Origin: Candidatus Latescibacterota bacterium
GTDB taxonomy: Bacteria; Latescibacterota; UBA2968; SICM01
DNA length: 37,490 nt
Direction: 5' to 3'
Assembly: GCA_009694805.1 (NCBI GenBank)
Contig: SICM01000021.1
Span: forward strand, 1-37,490
Shown here: piece by piece, positions 16,451 to 24,179 of the stretch
How positions within the stretch are numbered: position 1 is the first letter of the stretch
How the letters are laid out: each line of letters begins with the position of its first letter
Translations under genes and position numbers: made by a program
The notes under the pieces: generated by a model
Told to the model about the DNA's origin: nothing
The model's database searches: none
The model's input: only the letters and a program-made list of their open reading frames with translations

Positions 16451-17745
16451 CAGGCGCTCCTCCTCGGGCGATCCGGCAGGGCCTGCATCCTGAAAAAGTA
16501 GATATGGGACCCGATGAATCGGGTGTCCTGGCCCGGGGCGGGATCGGCAGAGTGCAGCCTGTGGGTGAAAGAGCCGAGGATGTAACCGTCTTCGGTGATC
16601 TCGGGACACCCGCCGACCGCATAGATCCGTTTCACCTGCGCGCACGGCGGAAATGCCGCCTCGCTTACGGCGTAGTCATGCCAGCGCTCTCCGTTGTCTT
16701 TGCTGGCCAGGCAGGTGATCCGCTCCCCATCCGCCATCACGCAGTACAGAGGAGACCCGGGCTCTCGGGAGCAGGTCGCAAAGAAGCCGTCCCCATGGTA
16801 CAGGGAAATTCGCTCTCCCCGGAACTCAGGGGTCACGTCGATCTCCCGCCCCCCTGTTTTCAGGTCGTAGCGAAGATAGTGCTGGGGGCCGGGCTCAGTG
16901 GCGGAATGGGTCCGGTAGACGAAGTGGACCTTCCCATCCTTCGGCATAAAGCTGGACAGCCAGGTATGGTCCTCCAGCTCTTCGTCGGGCGTAATCCGGT
17001 CCGTCGGGCCGAACCGGTCCGCCACGATGGGCGGAGAGAGGGGCGTCCCATCCATCCTCTGCCAGGTCTCCCCGCCGTCCCGCGATTGCATATAATGGAT
17101 ATCCCGGTAGATATACCTGCCCGCCGCCGTCCCGGGGGGAGGGTTGTGGACGCTGGTCCACGCCGCGTGCAGGACACCTTCCCGGTCCAGGTTCAGGTGA
17201 GGGTACCCGATCACGGCCTCCGGCCCTCTCTGGAGCAGGTTCGAGGAATGCCGCACCCTCCCCTCCAGATCTACGATGTGGAACGTATTGTTATGCACAA
17301 AGTAGTAGAGCTGTCCCCGCTCGGGGTCGAGGACCATACAGTACTTGCCCCCGCTCCCTTTTGGAATCGTGGAAATTTGGGGCTTGGCATATTCATCCTG
17401 AGCCAGGAACCGGTAAAGATAGGCATTCTTATCCACGAAATCCGGCCTTATCAGGTAGATATTCCCCTGCTCGTCCGACTCCAGCACCGGTGGGTTCGTC
17501 GCGTCCGTGGACTCATAGACGGTGGAAAACGTCCGCCCACCGTCCGTGCTCCGCAGCAGCCGCCACGTCTGCGCGGTGTAGGGTTCATTCCTCGTCTTGA
17601 GATAGGTCATGAAGATACCGTTCCGGTTGCTCATCACCTTCTGGTTGTGGCTCTGGAACGTCCCGAACGGCGTTGCGTCGTCGTCCACGCAGACCGTCTC
17701 GATCACGGTCAGCCCCGGCATAGGGGACTTTGTCTCAGTATTCAT
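16450..17745 (-). CDS. BNR-repeat (sialidase-fold) protein
   Basis: The start at 17745 (MNTETKSPMPG) is set by AAGGAG at 17752-17757. Six extra codons are open upstream but would place the start inside the ribosome binding site. At least three Asp-box motifs of the S-x-D-x-G-x-T-W type are visible (STDGGRTF, SRDGGETWQ, SKDNGERW), spread along the 431 residues as in a six-bladed beta-propeller. The overall layout resembles the BNR_4 family found in glycan-degradation loci. No sialidase arginine triad can be assigned with confidence, so it may be a glycosidase, a lyase or a binding protein. No signal peptide is seen. It heads the - strand unit and overlaps the next gene by one base. Confidence 0.75.
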   Translation of the reverse strand: MNTETKSPMPGLTVIETVCVDDDATPFGTFQSHNQKVMSNRNGIFMTYLKTRNEPYTAQTWRLLRSTDGGRTFSTVYESTDATNPPVLESDEQGNIYLIRPDFVDKNAYLYRFLAQDEYAKPQISTIPKGSGGKYCMVLDPERGQLYYFVHNNTFHIVDLEGRVRHSSNLLQRGPEAVIGYPHLNLDREGVLHAAWTSVHNPPPGTAAGRYIYRDIHYMQSRDGGETWQRMDGTPLSPPIVADRFGPTDRITPDEELEDHTWLSSFMPKDGKVHFVYRTHSATEPGPQHYLRYDLKTGGREIDVTPEFRGERISLYHGDGFFATCSREPGSPLYCVMADGERITCLASKDNGERWHDYAVSEAAFPPCAQVKRIYAVGGCPEITEDGYILGSFTHRLHSADPAPGQDTRFIGSHIYFFRMQALPDRPRRSA

Positions 17746-17755
17746 CGACAACTCC

Positions 17756-17785
17756 TTATTCAAAGTCCGTCGCCAAACGGATCAT
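17756..17785 (-). pseudogene. Nine-codon remnant of a second M14-gene start
   Basis: On the - strand this reads MIRLATDFE then TAA. The real M14 gene at 12802 begins MIKLVTDFE, and the preceding GGATGGCATGCC is identical at both places. The TAA overlaps the ribosome binding site of the BNR gene. I infer that an extra copy of the M14 5' end, or of its translation-initiation region, was left here by duplication and deletion. It might now act as a short translated leader coupled to the BNR gene. Confidence 0.65.
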
Positions 17786-17863
17786 GGCATGCCATCCTTT
17801 CTGCTGGGCTGGGTTGCCTTCACATATTGTCGATGGTGGGTGGTTAAGGGATGAATGATGCGA

Positions 17864-17893
17864 ATCATATAGAGCAGTATTTTTTAATATCAA
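17864..17893 (-). promoter_or_regulatory. Candidate sigma70-like promoter of the BNR operon
   Basis: On the - strand TTGATA (17888-17893), an 18-bp spacer and TATGAT (17864-17869) resemble a vegetative promoter. A 16-bp spacing to TATATG is an alternative. It lies in an AT-rich gap, 79 bp before the nine-codon leader, and the shared palindrome at 17918-17942 is about 25 bp upstream of the -35. Confidence 0.4.
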
Positions 17894-17917
17894 GCAGATG
17901 TAAACGAGGGGTTTTGA

Positions 17918-17942
17918 GTTCGCATAATAGATATTATGTAAA
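17918..17942. promoter_or_regulatory. Putative operator, copy 2 of the shared palindrome
   Basis: It matches 8674-8698 at 22 of 25 positions and is the more symmetrical copy: CATAATA and TATTATG flank a 2-bp centre. The half-sites extend outwards as TTCG on one side and GTAAA on the other. It lies between the end of the HTH gene and the BNR gene. Two near-identical palindromes at the two outer starts of a converging cluster suggest one dimeric regulator. Confidence 0.5.
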
Positions 17943-17961
17943 TTCAACTGAATTTAACCTT

Positions 17962-18438
17962 TCAGGTCGGCTTTGGGGGTCCTCCCTGCCCTGCTGTTTT
18001 TGTATCCCTTCTCAGTCTTTTCCAGAATCCCCGCGTCTTTCCTTCAGAACTCAGTCGATCCAGGGCCTTTTCCAGCTCCTTAATTCTATCCAAAAGACCT
18101 TGATTCTGAGATTTATATTCGATCAGGAGATTCTCTGCCGCTCGAATCTGGCCGGCCTGCCTGAGCAGCTCTTCGTAGTGCTCCTTATCGACCCAGAAGC
18201 TGGTCTCATGGGGAGCCTTTGGATCTTTTTGAGTATTTTTAAATTCTAATTTAGTTCTATTTATTTTAGAATTCATTTCTATAATACTTCTATTTTCAAC
18301 AAACCACATACCATTCCACTTGTTTGCCTTTAATATGCCTTTTTTAATATAGTTATGAATTGTTTTCGTTGATACAGACAGAAATTGACTCGCCTGTACG
18401 ATTGTATAGTCGTCATTTTCATTCAATTTTTCTTCCAT
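17962..18438 (-). CDS. Small HTH protein (MerR/excisionase-like domain) with coiled-coil tail
   Basis: Residues 10-50 (YTIVQASQFLSVSTKTIHNYIKKGIL, then GMWFVENRSI) form a winged helix-turn-helix of the HTH_17/MerR type, often found in excisionases and small regulators. Residues 85-135 (ENLLIEYKSQNQGLLDRIKELEKAL) are predicted coiled coil. The C-terminus is basic. The length is 158 residues. The 5' half of the gene is much more AT-rich than its neighbours, suggesting transfer. It lies between the asnS terminator and the glycan island. It is the nearest candidate to bind the shared palindrome, but that is only positional inference. Confidence 0.7.
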   Translation of the reverse strand: MEEKLNENDDYTIVQASQFLSVSTKTIHNYIKKGILKANKWNGMWFVENRSIIEMNSKINRTKLEFKNTQKDPKAPHETSFWVDKEHYEELLRQAGQIRAAENLLIEYKSQNQGLLDRIKELEKALDRLSSEGKTRGFWKRLRRDTKTAGQGGPPKPT

Positions 18439-18464
18439 TTTAGTTCCATATATTAAAAATTACT

Positions 18465-18495
18465 AAAAAAGGCGTCCAAGAAATATTGAACGCCT
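18465..18495 (-). terminator. Intrinsic terminator after asnS
   Basis: On the - strand AGGCGTTCAA (18486-18495), a 6-nt loop, TTGGACGCCT (18470-18479) and a T run (18465-18470) form a textbook terminator about 50 bp after the asnS stop. One mismatch lies in the stem. It closes the long translation operon. Confidence 0.85.
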
Positions 18496-18545
18496 CGCCT
18501 AAAGAGCCCATTTGTAATAATAAATGTCCCCATGATATTCGCGTC

Positions 18546-19841
18546 CTAGGGATAGAGGCGCTGGAGCATCCTTGGGAATGGGATCGTCTCCCGGACATGC
18601 TTCAGGCCGCAGATCCAGGCCACCGTCCGCTCAATCCCCATCCCAAAACCTGCGTGAGGTACGCTGCCATAACGCCTCAGATCGAGGTACCAGGCAAAGG
18701 CCTCCCGGGGGAGGTTGTGTTCCGAAATCCTCGATTCCAGGGTCTCCAGACTGTCCTCACGCTGCCCGCCGCCGATGATCTCTCCGTACCCCTCCGGGGC
18801 GAGCACATCCACGCAGAGGGCCAATCTCGGATCATCGGGATCTGACTTCATATAAAAGGCCTTGATGGCTGCCGGGTAGCGATGGACCATGACCGGACGG
18901 TCGAACGCCTCCGCCAGGACCGTCTCCTCATCCCCCCCCAGGTCGTCCCCCCAGGTGAAGGCCACGCCCTTGCCCTTCAAAATATCCACCGCGTCACTGT
19001 AAGAAATCCGGGGAAAGGGCTTTTTCACGGCCTCAAGCCTCGAAATATCCCGTTCCAGGGCCTGGAGTTCCGGCCTCCGGCGCTCCACCACCCGCCCCAC
19101 CACATAGGCCACGAAGTCCTCGGCCAGGTCCAGGTCGCCGGCCAGGTCCAGGTAGGCCACCTCCGGCTCGATCATCCAGAACTCGGTCAGATGCCGCCGT
19201 GTCTTGGACTTCTCGGCCCGGAAGGTCGGTCCGAAGCAGTAGACCTTTCCCAGGGCCATGGCCGCCGCTTCCATGTAGAGCTGGCCACTCTGCGTCAGGT
19301 AGGCCTTTTCTTCAAAATAGGTCGTTTCAAAGAGATTCGTCGTCCCCTCGCAGGCCGCCGGGGTGAAGATCGGGGCGTCCACCAGCGTGAATCCCCGGTC
19401 ATTGAAATAGTCCCGACAGGCCTGGACGATCTCTCCCCGGACCCGGAGGATGGCGTGTTGCCTGGACGAGCGGAGCCAGAGATGCCGGTGGTCCATCAGA
19501 AAGGCCGTGCCGTGCTCCTTGGGCGTGATCGGGTAGTCCTGGGCCAGGTGGACGATCTCCAGGTCCTTCACCCCCACCTCAAACCCAATCGGAGACCTTT
19601 TATCTGCCCGGACCACGCCAGTCACCAGGATAGAGGACTCCTGCAACACATGACCTGCCCGCTCGAAGGCATCCGGGGTCACATCCCCCTGAAAGACAAC
19701 CCCCTGAATGACCCCTGTCCCGTCCCGGACCTGGAGGAAGTGCAGCTTGCCGCTGGATCGCTTGTTGTAAAGCCAGCCCTTGAGGAGAACCTCCTGACCT
19801 TCATACCGGGCGATGTCAGAGATGTAGACGTGATCTGCCAT
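18546..19841 (-). CDS. asnS: Asparaginyl-tRNA synthetase
   Basis: This class IIb synthetase charges tRNA-Asn with asparagine. The N-terminal OB-fold ([20 protein letters not shown]) binds the anticodon. The catalytic domain has class II motif 1 ([17 protein letters not shown]), motif 2 ([19 protein letters not shown]) and motif 3 ([13 protein letters not shown]). The length of 431 residues is typical. AsnRS is favoured over AspRS because the compact AsnRS layout lacks the bacterial AspRS insertion domain. It starts 8 nt after the M16 stop. A 16-bp AT-rich palindrome occupies the ribosome-binding position, so coupling with the upstream gene is likely. Confidence 0.93.
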   Translation of the reverse strand: MADHVYISDIARYEGQEVLLKGWLYNKRSSGKLHFLQVRDGTGVIQGVVFQGDVTPDAFERAGHVLQESSILVTGVVRADKRSPIGFEVGVKDLEIVHLAQDYPITPKEHGTAFLMDHRHLWLRSSRQHAILRVRGEIVQACRDYFNDRGFTLVDAPIFTPAACEGTTNLFETTYFEEKAYLTQSGQLYMEAAAMALGKVYCFGPTFRAEKSKTRRHLTEFWMIEPEVAYLDLAGDLDLAEDFVAYVVGRVVERRRPELQALERDISRLEAVKKPFPRISYSDAVDILKGKGVAFTWGDDLGGDEETVLAEAFDRPVMVHRYPAAIKAFYMKSDPDDPRLALCVDVLAPEGYGEIIGGGQREDSLETLESRISEHNLPREAFAWYLDLRRYGSVPHAGFGMGIERTVAWICGLKHVRETIPFPRMLQRLYP

Positions 19842-19855
19842 ATAGATATCTATAT
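19840..19855. repeat. 16-bp perfect palindrome at the M16/asnS junction
   Basis: ATATAGATATCTATAT spans the M16 stop (19850-19852) and the asnS start codon (19839-19841). It sits where a ribosome binding site would be expected; the nearest AGAGG is about 14 nt upstream of the ATG. Confidence 0.6.
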
Positions 19856-21118
19856 CCTCTCCAGCGCCTTCGACACCCCGTCCGCCTCCGGGCCCACGGT
19901 GACGAGATGGAACCGCTCCGGGTCAAAGATCGACCGGCAGACCTCCACCACCCCCTCGCGGGTGACGGTGTCGATCTCCGCGAGGGCATCCGACACGGTC
20001 TGATAGCTCCCGAAGTAGACCTCCTGCTTGGCCAGGCGGCTCATGCGCTTGCTCATGCCCTCCAGCCCGATGACGAGTCCCCCCTTGAGCTGCGCCTTGG
20101 CATTTTCGACCTCGACCTGGGTCACGCCCTCGGTCTTGATCCGGCGCATCTCGTCGCAGACCAGGGCCGTGGACCGATAGGCCTGCGCCTCTTCGCAGGC
20201 CAGGTAGGCCCCGAACAGGCCCGTGTCCCCCAGCATCTCGACGTAGGAGTAGATGGAGTAGGCCAACCCGAGACGTTCCCGGACCTCCTGGAACAGGCGG
20301 GAGCTCATCCCGCCGCCCAGGATGGTGTTGGCGGCCAAAAGGTCGAAACGGCGGCGGTCGTTGTAGGAGAAGGCGGACGCCCCCAGGCAGACGTGCGTCT
20401 GACCGATCTGTTTGTCCACGTGCTGGGACCTTCCGGGATAGACCGGCGGAACCGAACGGGGCCGGGGGAACCTTTGCGACGCCGGCAGGGCGATGGCTCG
20501 GGCGACCGCGTCCACGAAGGCCTCGTGCTCCAGACTCCCCGCCGCAGCCACGACGATGTTCCCGGAGGTGTAGAACTCCTGCATATGCTGGATCAGGTCC
20601 TCCCGCCGGAACCCCTCCACCGTCTCCTGCGCGCCCAGGATGGGGCTCCCCAGCGGATGGTCGCCCCAGACCGACTTCCCGACGACGTCGTGAATGAGGT
20701 CGTCGGGGGTGTCTTCCACGTTCCGGATCTCCTCCAGGACCACCCCCTTCTCTCGCTCCATGGCCTCCGGGTCGAAGTCTGAATGCGCCAGCATATCGCC
20801 CAGGACCTCCAGGGCGAGTCCGACGTGTTCGTCCAGGCAGCGGGCGAAGAAACAGGTGACATCCCGGCCGGTGAAGGCGTCGAGCTGCCCCCCTACGGAC
20901 TCCAGGCTGTAAGCGATGTCAAAGGCCGTCCGGTGGGCGGTCCCCTTGAAGAGCATGTGCTCTATGAAATGGATGATGCCCCGATGGGGGAAATATTCGT
21001 CCCTGGACCCGACCTCCACCCATACGCCCAGTGAGACGGATCGCACGTGGGGGACCTGTTCGGTCAGGATGCGGAGGCCGTTGGGAAGCACGGTCTTGCG
21101 AACATTGTCGGATATCAT
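19850..21118 (-). CDS. M16-family zinc peptidase (processing-peptidase-like)
   Basis: This is an inverzincin peptidase. H50-F-I-E-H54 carries two zinc-binding histidines and the catalytic glutamate, and E130 in GVVLEEIRN lies 76 residues after the second histidine, as in active M16 enzymes. The gap-free 422-residue length fits the single-chain bacterial type that follows pnp in many genomes. Its natural substrate is not known. I prefer the ATG at 21118 to the in-frame TTG at 21124; neither has a good ribosome binding site. A hairpin and a GC-rich repeat separate it from pnp. Confidence 0.9.
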   Translation of the reverse strand: MISDNVRKTVLPNGLRILTEQVPHVRSVSLGVWVEVGSRDEYFPHRGIIHFIEHMLFKGTAHRTAFDIAYSLESVGGQLDAFTGRDVTCFFARCLDEHVGLALEVLGDMLAHSDFDPEAMEREKGVVLEEIRNVEDTPDDLIHDVVGKSVWGDHPLGSPILGAQETVEGFRREDLIQHMQEFYTSGNIVVAAAGSLEHEAFVDAVARAIALPASQRFPRPRSVPPVYPGRSQHVDKQIGQTHVCLGASAFSYNDRRRFDLLAANTILGGGMSSRLFQEVRERLGLAYSIYSYVEMLGDTGLFGAYLACEEAQAYRSTALVCDEMRRIKTEGVTQVEVENAKAQLKGGLVIGLEGMSKRMSRLAKQEVYFGSYQTVSDALAEIDTVTREGVVEVCRSIFDPERFHLVTVGPEADGVSKALERI

Positions 21119-21129
21119 ACGCAAAGCGA

Positions 21130-21159
21130 AAGACTACCGGAGAAGACCCCAGTAGTCTT
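21130..21159 (-). terminator. Hairpin between pnp and the M16 gene
   Basis: AAGACTACCGG (21130-21140) pairs with CCAGTAGTCTT (21149-21159), with one mismatch. On the - strand the stem runs into TTTCGCTTTG. The T-run is short, so it may be a partial terminator or a processing site. Confidence 0.4.
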
Positions 21160-21222
21160 AAGAGTGAAAATGCGGAACGGACGCCCTCACCCTCCCCCGT
21201 ACCTGTCAAAAGGCCCTGGTCA

Positions 21223-21282
21223 CCCCCTCCCTCTCCCAATACTTGCCCTGAGCGAAGTCCAAGGGCTGGGAAAGGGAAGGGG
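21223..21282. repeat. GC-rich dispersed hairpin after pnp
   Basis: A C-rich arm (21223-21238) pairs with a G-rich arm (21267-21282). Inside is a second stem, GCCCT/AGGGC, around GAGCGAAGTCC. The outer arms resemble the hairpin at 2053-2090. The inner GAGCGAAG motif recurs in the rpsO-pnp hairpin. Confidence 0.6.
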
Positions 21283-21329
21283 TATGGAGGTGGGTGGGGG
21301 CCTGCTTCCCATATCCCCGGACCCCTGTC

Positions 21330-23510
21330 CTATCTGCGCCGGGGGGGCCTCCGGTCCCGATCCCGATCCCCCCCTCGCTCCCGCCGCTGCTCGTACTGAC
21401 GTCCGTCCCCGTTCCCTTCCTCACCCGGCGGAGGCCCGCCTTCGAGAAGGGCCTTGCGGCTCAGCTTGATCTTGCCCGCATCGTCGATGCCGATGACCTT
21501 GACGCGGATCTGGTCCCCCTCTGCCAGCACGTCCTCCACGCGGGCCACGCGGCGGTGCTCCAGCTCCGAGATGTGGCAGAGCCCCTCCTTGCCGGGGAGG
21601 ATCTCGATGAAGGCCCCAAATTCCTTGATGCTCTTGACGCGTCCCTCGTAGACCCTGCCCACCTCCGCGTCCTCGACCAGTGCGCGGATCATGGCCAGGG
21701 CCTGCTCCCCCGCCTCGGCCGCCACCGACGCGACGGTGATCATCCCGTCGTCCTCCACGTTGATCGTGGCGCCGGTCTTCTCGATCTCCCGGATGGTCTT
21801 CCCTCCGGGGCCGATCACCAGGCCGATCTTGGAGACCGGAATCTGGATCGACAGGATGCGGGGCGCGAAGGGGGACAACTGGGGACGCGGCTCGGAGAGC
21901 GCCTGGGCCATCTTGTCCAGGATCTCCACACGGCTGACGCGCGCGCGCTCCAGCCCCTCGCGCATGATATCGAAGCTGATCCCCTTGATCTTGATGTCCA
22001 TCTGAATGGCCGTGATGCCCTCCCGGCTCCCGGCCACCTTCAGGTCCATGTCCCCCAGGTGGTCCTCGGCGCCCAGGATGTCGGTCAGGACCATCCACCG
22101 CTCTCCTTCCTTGACAAGGCCCACCCCCGCTCCGGCGATCGGGGTCTTGATCGGCACCCCGGCGTCCATCAGGGCCAGCGTCCCGGCGCAGACCGTGGCC
22201 ATGGAGGAGGAGGAGTTGGACTCCAGGATCTCGGAGACCACCCGGATGGTGTAGGGAAAGGTGTCCTCCGCCGGGATGATCGGGGAGAGGGCCTTCTCCG
22301 CCAGCGCCCCGTGACCGATCTCCCGCCGGCTCGGCGGACCCAGACGCCGGACCTCTCCCACGCTGTAGGACGGGAAGTTGTAGTCCAGCATGAAGCTCTT
22401 GAACGACTTCCCTTCGAGGTCGTCCACCATCCGCTCGTCCGACTTGCTCCCCAGCGTGGCCACGCAGAGGGCCTGCGTCTGCCCCCGGGTGAAGATGGCG
22501 GACCCGTGTACGCGGGGGAGCACCGGCACCTCGCAGGTGATCGACCGGAGTTCGTCCTTGCCCCGCCCGTCGATGCGGCGATGCTCGTCTAGAATCATCG
22601 CCCGCATGTCCACCCTCACGACGTCGTCGATCAGAGCCGCGATCTCTCCTTCCGAATCGGGGAAGGCTTCGGCCAGGGCCGCCGCGATCTCCTCCTGGAC
22701 CTGCCTGAGCAGGTCGGCCCGTCCCTCCTTCTCAGGGGTGCGGTTCGCGGACGTGATCCGGTCCCCGGCCATCTTCAGCACCGCCGCCTTGAGCTCCTCG
22801 TTGACCGGCCGGGGAACCACCTGCCGCTTGGGCTTCCCGCAGCGCACGACGAGCTGCTCCTGCAGGTCGATGATCTGCACGATGGCCTTGTGCCCCAGTT
22901 CGAACGCGGCCAGCACGTCGGCCTCGCCCACCTCCCTGGCAGACCCCTCCACGCTGATGATCGACTCCCGGCTGCCTGACAGAATCATGTCCATGTCGCT
23001 CTCGTGGAGCTGCGTGAGCGTCGGGTTGAGGACGAGTTCGCCGTTCACGCGGCCTACCCGCACCGCCCCGATAGGCCCGGCAAACGGGATGTCGGACAGG
23101 CAGAGCGCGGCGGAAGTCCCCGTCATGCCCAGAATGTCCGGGGTATTCTCCTGGTCCATGGCCAGTACCGTGACGATCACCTGTGTCTCGGCCTTGAATT
23201 CCTTGGGGAACAGCGGCCGGATCTGGTGATCGATCAGCCGGGCGCAGACCGTCTCCGTCTCCGAATTGCGCCCTTCCCTTTTGAAGATGCTGCCCGGGAT
23301 GCGGCCTGCCGCATAGGCCTTCTCCCGATATTCCACGGTCAGCGGGAAGAAGTCCAGTCCTGCGGACGCCTTCGGTGCGGCGCACGTGGCAATCAGAACC
23401 ACCGTCTCTCCATACTGCACCCAGACCGCGCCGTGCGCCTGTTTGGCCACACGACCGACCTCGAACGAGAGCGTTCGACCACCCACCACGCCCTCCACTC
23501 TTTCAACCAT
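21330..23510 (-). CDS. pnp: Polyribonucleotide nucleotidyltransferase (PNPase)
   Basis: PNPase degrades RNA from the 3' end by phosphorolysis and is part of the RNA degradosome. The 726 residues hold two RNase PH domains: one N-terminal, one at about 315-550 with RTEG-equivalent segments and the catalytic region DILGAEDHLGDMDLKVAGS. A KH domain follows (IGPGGKTIREIEKTG), then an S1 domain (GRVYEGRVKSIKEFGAFIEILPGKEGLCHISEL). The C-terminal tail is arginine-rich. The ATG at 23510 has GGAGG 8-12 nt upstream. It follows rpsO, the classic order, with a long hairpin in the gap. Confidence 0.97.
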   Translation of the reverse strand: MVERVEGVVGGRTLSFEVGRVAKQAHGAVWVQYGETVVLIATCAAPKASAGLDFFPLTVEYREKAYAAGRIPGSIFKREGRNSETETVCARLIDHQIRPLFPKEFKAETQVIVTVLAMDQENTPDILGMTGTSAALCLSDIPFAGPIGAVRVGRVNGELVLNPTLTQLHESDMDMILSGSRESIISVEGSAREVGEADVLAAFELGHKAIVQIIDLQEQLVVRCGKPKRQVVPRPVNEELKAAVLKMAGDRITSANRTPEKEGRADLLRQVQEEIAAALAEAFPDSEGEIAALIDDVVRVDMRAMILDEHRRIDGRGKDELRSITCEVPVLPRVHGSAIFTRGQTQALCVATLGSKSDERMVDDLEGKSFKSFMLDYNFPSYSVGEVRRLGPPSRREIGHGALAEKALSPIIPAEDTFPYTIRVVSEILESNSSSSMATVCAGTLALMDAGVPIKTPIAGAGVGLVKEGERWMVLTDILGAEDHLGDMDLKVAGSREGITAIQMDIKIKGISFDIMREGLERARVSRVEILDKMAQALSEPRPQLSPFAPRILSIQIPVSKIGLVIGPGGKTIREIEKTGATINVEDDGMITVASVAAEAGEQALAMIRALVEDAEVGRVYEGRVKSIKEFGAFIEILPGKEGLCHISELEHRRVARVEDVLAEGDQIRVKVIGIDDAGKIKLSRKALLEGGPPPGEEGNGDGRQYEQRRERGGDRDRDRRPPRRR

Positions 23511-23603
23511 GCCTGAACCTCCAGATGCGTCGTTTGGCGTCAGCAGCCGGCGGTTGGCGAGGCGTCCCGATCATCGAGCCCGGTTCTCGGAAGACCACGG
23601 AAT

Positions 23604-23656
23604 TGTCACCCTGGGCCAGGCGAAGGAATCCCTCCTTCGCTTCGCTCAGAATGACA
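23604..23656. repeat. Long imperfect hairpin in the rpsO-pnp gap
   Basis: The 24-nt arms begin TGTCACCCTG on one side and end CAGAATGACA on the other. About three quarters of positions pair, around a short ATCCC loop. The GCTTCGCTCAGAATGACA arm is of a type dispersed in many environmental genomes (from memory). It lies where enterobacteria carry the RNase III-processed pnp leader hairpin; the functional analogy is inference. Confidence 0.55.
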
Positions 23657-23725
23657 GGACTGCGGTCTGTGGCCGGAACGCTCAACACCGGACGTATCTC
23701 GACAGATTGCCGACGGCTGACAGAT

Positions 23726-23782
23726 GCGAATTGCGAATTGCGAATTATGGATTCGTCATTCGTCATTCGTCATTCGTCATTC
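23726..23782. repeat. Heptanucleotide tandem repeats next to the rpsO stop
   Basis: Three exact copies of GCGAATT (23726-23746) are followed by four exact copies of ATTCGTC (23751-23778). The second run ends a few bases before the rpsO stop codon. The two units are partly complementary to each other (GAAT/ATTC). Confidence 0.9.
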
Positions 23783-23783
23783 A

Positions 23784-24053
23784 CTACCCTCTGAGTCCCA
23801 GTTTCTCGACCAGAGCGCGGTACCCCGCTATGTTCGTCCGTTGTATATACCGCAGAAGCCGCCTGCGCCGCCCCACCATCTTTAGAAGGCCCCTCTTCGA
23901 ATTGTGGTCCTTCTTGTGCTGGTTGAAATGCTCCGAGAGATGACGGATTCTCTCCGTAAGGAGGGCGATCTGCACATCCGAGGAGCCCGTGTCCGTTTCG
24001 TGCGTCTGGTGCGTCTTCAACAAACCTTCCTTCTCTTCCTTCGTCAGCGGCAA
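23784..24053 (-). CDS. rpsO: 30S ribosomal protein S15
   Basis: S15 binds 16S rRNA and forms an inter-subunit bridge. The 89 residues match the family throughout: [19 protein letters not shown] and [15 protein letters not shown] are the rRNA-contact regions. The start is a TTG at 24053 with GGAGG 6 nt upstream; there is no ATG or GTG that keeps the conserved N-terminus. Upstream are two hairpins (24110-24160) that may include a regulatory leader. Downstream a heptad repeat tract and a hairpin lead to pnp. Confidence 0.96.
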   Translation of the reverse strand: MPLTKEEKEGLLKTHQTHETDTGSSDVQIALLTERIRHLSEHFNQHKKDHNSKRGLLKMVGRRRRLLRYIQRTNIAGYRALVEKLGLRG

Positions 24054-24109
24054 AGTTCACCTCCGTCGTTGGATGTGGACGTAACTGCGTCCTGATGAAA
24101 GAATTCGTG

Positions 24110-24127
24110 AGTCCGCTTCAGCGGACT
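24110..24127. repeat. Hairpin upstream of rpsO (copy A)
   Basis: AGTCCGC, loop TTCA, GCGGACT form a perfect 7-bp stem. Such short CCGC-TTCA-GCGG hairpins are dispersed repeats in cyanobacteria and some environmental phyla (from memory). There is no T-run. Confidence 0.6.
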
Positions 24128-24138
24128 TTGTAACAGCA

Positions 24139-24160
24139 GCGCGGGAATTCATTCCCGCGC
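24139..24160. repeat. Hairpin upstream of rpsO (copy B)
   Basis: GCGCGGGAA, loop TTCA, TTCCCGCGC form a perfect 9-bp stem, 11 bp from copy A and with the same TTCA loop. Read on the - strand it follows GTTTTT after the ribF stop, so it could also help end or process the ribF message. Confidence 0.65.
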
Positions 24161-24179
24161 AAAAACAGCAAGCATTGCT

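Noticed and set aside
16450-17745. Calling the BNR protein a sialidase
   Set aside because: Asp boxes are present, but I could not assign the arginine triad or the catalytic tyrosine/glutamate pair.
23726-23782. Possible CRISPR-like array
   Set aside because: The units are only 7 bp and lack spacers, so these are tandem repeats. No cas genes or arrays were seen in the window.
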